DNA of 64,000 bases. Origin: Georgenia thermotolerans. GTDB lineage: Bacteria > Actinomycetota > Actinomycetes > Actinomycetales > Actinomycetaceae. Position 1 is the first letter of the stretch, and each line of letters opens with the position of its first letter. The position numbers were made by a program, and so were the translations under genes. The DNA lies in assembly GCF_009193185.1 (NCBI RefSeq), contig NZ_VUKF01000003.1, forward strand, positions 105,675-169,674. Direction: 5' to 3'. The notes beneath the pieces are model-generated. The model was not told the DNA's origin. It made no database searches and saw only the letters and a program-made list of their open reading frames with translations. Of this stretch, positions 62,019 to 64,000 are shown piece after piece.

Positions 62019-63137
62019 ATGACGACGACGAGCAGCGCCCCGACCCGGCGCACGGGTCAGCCCGGCCCTCGCGCCGGGGCGCACCGCGGCGGCGTGCACC
62101 CGCTGGCCTGGTGGGCCTGGGCGCTCGGGCTCGCCGTCGCCGTCTCCCGCACCACGCACCCGCTGGTGCTCGCGCTGCTGCTGGCGGCCGTCGTCCTCGT
62201 GGTGGCCGCCTGCCGGGACGACTCGCCCTGGGCCCGCGCCTTCCCCGGCTACCTCGTGCTCGGCGCCGTCATCATCGCGGTGCGGGTCGTCTTCTACGTG
62301 CTGGTCGGGGTCGACGGCGCCGGCCCCGTGGTGCTCGAGCTGCCCACGATCGCCCTGCCCGGATGGGTGCGCGGCATCGAGCTGCTGGGCCCGGTCCACG
62401 CCTGGGGCCTGCTCGAAGCGGCGGTCGGCGGGCTGCGCCTCGCCGCCCTGGTCGTCTGCTTCGGCGCCGCCAACGCCCTGGCCAACCCCAAGCGGGCGCT
62501 GCGCTGCCTGCCCGCCTCCCTCCACCACCTCGGCACCGCCGTGGTCGTCGCGGTGACCGTCACCCCCCAGCTCGTCGCCGCGGTGGCGCGGGTGCGGCGC
62601 GCCCAGCGGCTGCGCGGGCTGACCGGCCGGGGTCCGCGCGCCGCCGCGGCCCGCCTCGTGCCCGTGCTCCAGGACGCCCTGGACCACGCGCTCGCGCTCG
62701 CGGCCTCGATGGACTCGCGCGGCTACGCCCGCGCCGCCACCCCCGGCGGGCAGCGCGGGGTCGGCGCGGCCCTGCTCGTCGCGCTCGGCGCCGCGGCCCT
62801 GGGCACCTACGGCCTGCTCGACGCCGCCGCTCCCCGGCCGCTGACCCTCGCCCTGCTGGCCCTCGCGGCCGCCGTGGCGGTCGCGGCCTCGGTGGTCGCC
62901 GGGCGGCGGGTCCGCCGCACCCGGTACCGGCCGGACCCCTGGCAGGCCCGGGAGAGCGTCATCGCCGCCGGGGGGGCCGCGGCCGGGCTCGCCGTCGCCC
63001 TCGCGGCGGCGGCTGACCCTGCCGCTCTCGCCCCGGCCGCCGGCAGCCCGCTGTGGTGGCAGCTGCCGCCGGTGGCCGTCCTGGCCGCGGCGCTGGCGCT
63101 GGTACCGCTGCCGGCCGGGGCGGGGGTGGGGCGGTGA
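62019..63137 (+). CDS. ECF transporter T component (EcfT/CbiQ family)
   Basis: A 372-residue membrane protein with six or more segments. The coupling signatures are LAASMDSRGYAR and RRAQRLRGLTGR, which contact the ATPase. The start ATG comes three bases after the upstream stop. Its stop overlaps the ATPase GTG. With the riboswitch this points to vitamin B12 uptake; no S component is in the window, so it probably lies beyond the end. Confidence 0.85.
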   Translation: MTTTSSAPTRRTGQPGPRAGAHRGGVHPLAWWAWALGLAVAVSRTTHPLVLALLLAAVVLVVAACRDDSPWARAFPGYLVLGAVIIAVRVVFYVLVGVDGAGPVVLELPTIALPGWVRGIELLGPVHAWGLLEAAVGGLRLAALVVCFGAANALANPKRALRCLPASLHHLGTAVVVAVTVTPQLVAAVARVRRAQRLRGLTGRGPRAAAARLVPVLQDALDHALALAASMDSRGYARAATPGGQRGVGAALLVALGAAALGTYGLLDAAAPRPLTLALLALAAAVAVAASVVAGRRVRRTRYRPDPWQARESVIAAGGAAAGLAVALAAAADPAALAPAAGSPLWWQLPPVAVLAAALALVPLPAGAGVGR

Positions 63138-64000
63138 TCCGGTTCGAGGACGTCTCGGTGACCTACCCGACGGCGGCCGCGCCCATCCTGCGCGGGGTCG
63201 ACCTGGAGGTCGTCGAGGGGGAGCTGTGCCTGGTCGTCGGCCCGACCGGGGCCGGCAAGTCCACGCTGCTGGGTGCCGCGTGCGGGCGCGTGCCGCACTT
63301 CACCGGCGGGCTGCTCACCGGGCGGGTGCTGGTCGACGGCCGCGACACCGCCGCGCACCTGCCGCGCGACCTGGCCGACGTCGTCGGCGTCGTCGGCCAG
63401 GACCCGCGCGCCGGGTTCGTCACCGACACCGTGGAGGAGGAGCTCGCCTACGGCATGGAGCAGCTCGGCGTCGCCCCCGGGCTGATGCGCACCCGGGTGG
63501 AGGACGCCCTCGACCTGCTCGGCCTGGCCGCGCTGCGGGACCGGCCGCTGGCCACGCTGTCCGGCGGCGAGCAGCAGCGGGTGGCCATCGGCGCCGTCCT
63601 GACCGCCCAGCCCCGGGCGCTCGTGCTCGACGAGCCCACCTCCGCGCTCGACCCCGCCGCCGCGGAGGAGGTCCTCGCCGCCCTCGCCCGGCTGGTGCAC
63701 GACCTGGGCGTGACCGTGCTGCTCGCCGAGCACCGGCTCGAGCGGGTGGTCCAGTTCGCCGACCAGGTGGTCGCGCTCGACGCCGACGGCGGAGCCATGG
63801 CGGGCGACCCGGCCACCGTGCTCGCTACCGCGCCGGTCGCCCCGCCGGTCGTCGAGCTCGGCCGCCTCGCCGGCTGGACGCCCCTGCCGGTGTCCGTGCG
63901 GGACGCGCGGCGGGCGGCCGGGCCGCTGCGCGAGCGGCTGGCGGCGGTCCCGGGGGCGGGCCAGGCCGCCGCGCACGACCGCACCCCGGCAGCGGCCCCC
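63134..64000 (+). CDS. ECF transporter ATP-binding protein, 5' part
   Basis: The gene is cut by the window end after 289 residues. Walker A is VVGPTGAGKSTLLG, the signature is LSGGEQQR, Walker B is ALVLDEPTSALDP and the switch His is in AEHRLERV. The GTG overlaps the EcfT stop (GTGA). The frame continues past a first ATPase domain into a linker, so a fused double-ATPase (A-A') is likely. It powers the putative cobalamin importer. Confidence 0.9.
   Translation, partial: MIRFEDVSVTYPTAAAPILRGVDLEVVEGELCLVVGPTGAGKSTLLGAACGRVPHFTGGLLTGRVLVDGRDTAAHLPRDLADVVGVVGQDPRAGFVTDTVEEELAYGMEQLGVAPGLMRTRVEDALDLLGLAALRDRPLATLSGGEQQRVAIGAVLTAQPRALVLDEPTSALDPAAAEEVLAALARLVHDLGVTVLLAEHRLERVVQFADQVVALDADGGAMAGDPATVLATAPVAPPVVELGRLAGWTPLPVSVRDARRAAGPLRERLAAVPGAGQAAAHDRTPAAAP

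Overview
The window is very GC-rich, and its long frames are almost all real genes on both strands, with many GTG starts and 4-base ATGA/GTGA overlaps. LutABC, F420-type PPOX, RhaI plus bifunctional aldolase/dehydrogenase, and a c-di-AMP riboswitch before an NlpC/P60 gene all point to a high-GC actinobacterium, probably in the Micrococcales; the genus cannot be read from the sequence. I see no rRNA, tRNA, CRISPR array, phage or IS element. It reads as ordinary chromosome with accessory metabolic islands.

Layout. 1-4183: end of a PASTA penicillin-binding protein, a PPOX protein and an APC permease. 4252-13152: a seven-gene rhamnose operon (rhaI, rhaE, rhaB, lutA, lutB, lutC, LacI regulator) that can carry L-rhamnose through L-lactaldehyde and L-lactate to pyruvate; a LacI-type operator lies at 4222-4233. 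13199-23054: small membrane proteins, a GNAT enzyme, a split DUF1269-like gene, an MFS transporter, a thioesterase, a YeiH/LysR divergent pair, a cation/proton antiporter, an SDR pair and an iron-transport-like protein. 23324-31483: eight tightly packed genes for the membrane arm of a complex I-like machine (NuoA, X, H, J, K, L, M, N). B, C, D, E, F, G and I are absent as normal subunits. X looks like a fused remnant of NuoB and NuoD with no cluster cysteines and a His/Met-rich linker. 31514-40394: UspA, DUF2254, a decayed antiporter, CorA, a GH15 glucosidase with glucose dehydrogenase, SRAP and MerR. 40404-47773: SulP transporter, a shortened sugar acetyltransferase, STAS, FHA, PdxK-like kinase, ornithine cyclodeaminase-like protein and a PAS-GAF-SpoIIE phosphatase.

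47779-53728 is a minus-strand operon of a FAD/Fe-S oxidoreductase, a ThDP enzyme and an enolase-superfamily dehydratase. Rhodanese and SufE follow. 55259-59106 holds a TetR gene divergent from a molybdopterin oxidoreductase whose four N-terminal [4Fe-4S] cysteines are all replaced while the likely Mo-ligand Cys is kept; it is coupled to a small His/Glu-rich helical protein. The window ends with an NlpC/P60 hydrolase under a c-di-AMP riboswitch, a cobalamin adenosyltransferase, tandem palindromic repeats, and a cobalamin-riboswitch-controlled ECF importer that runs off the end.

The best candidates for undescribed biology are the membrane-arm-only Nuo cluster with its degenerate NuoB/NuoD fusion, and the cluster-less molybdoenzyme with its coupled helical partner. 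Several regulator genes also appear to be leaderless, with a -10 hexamer exactly 6 bases before the start codon.
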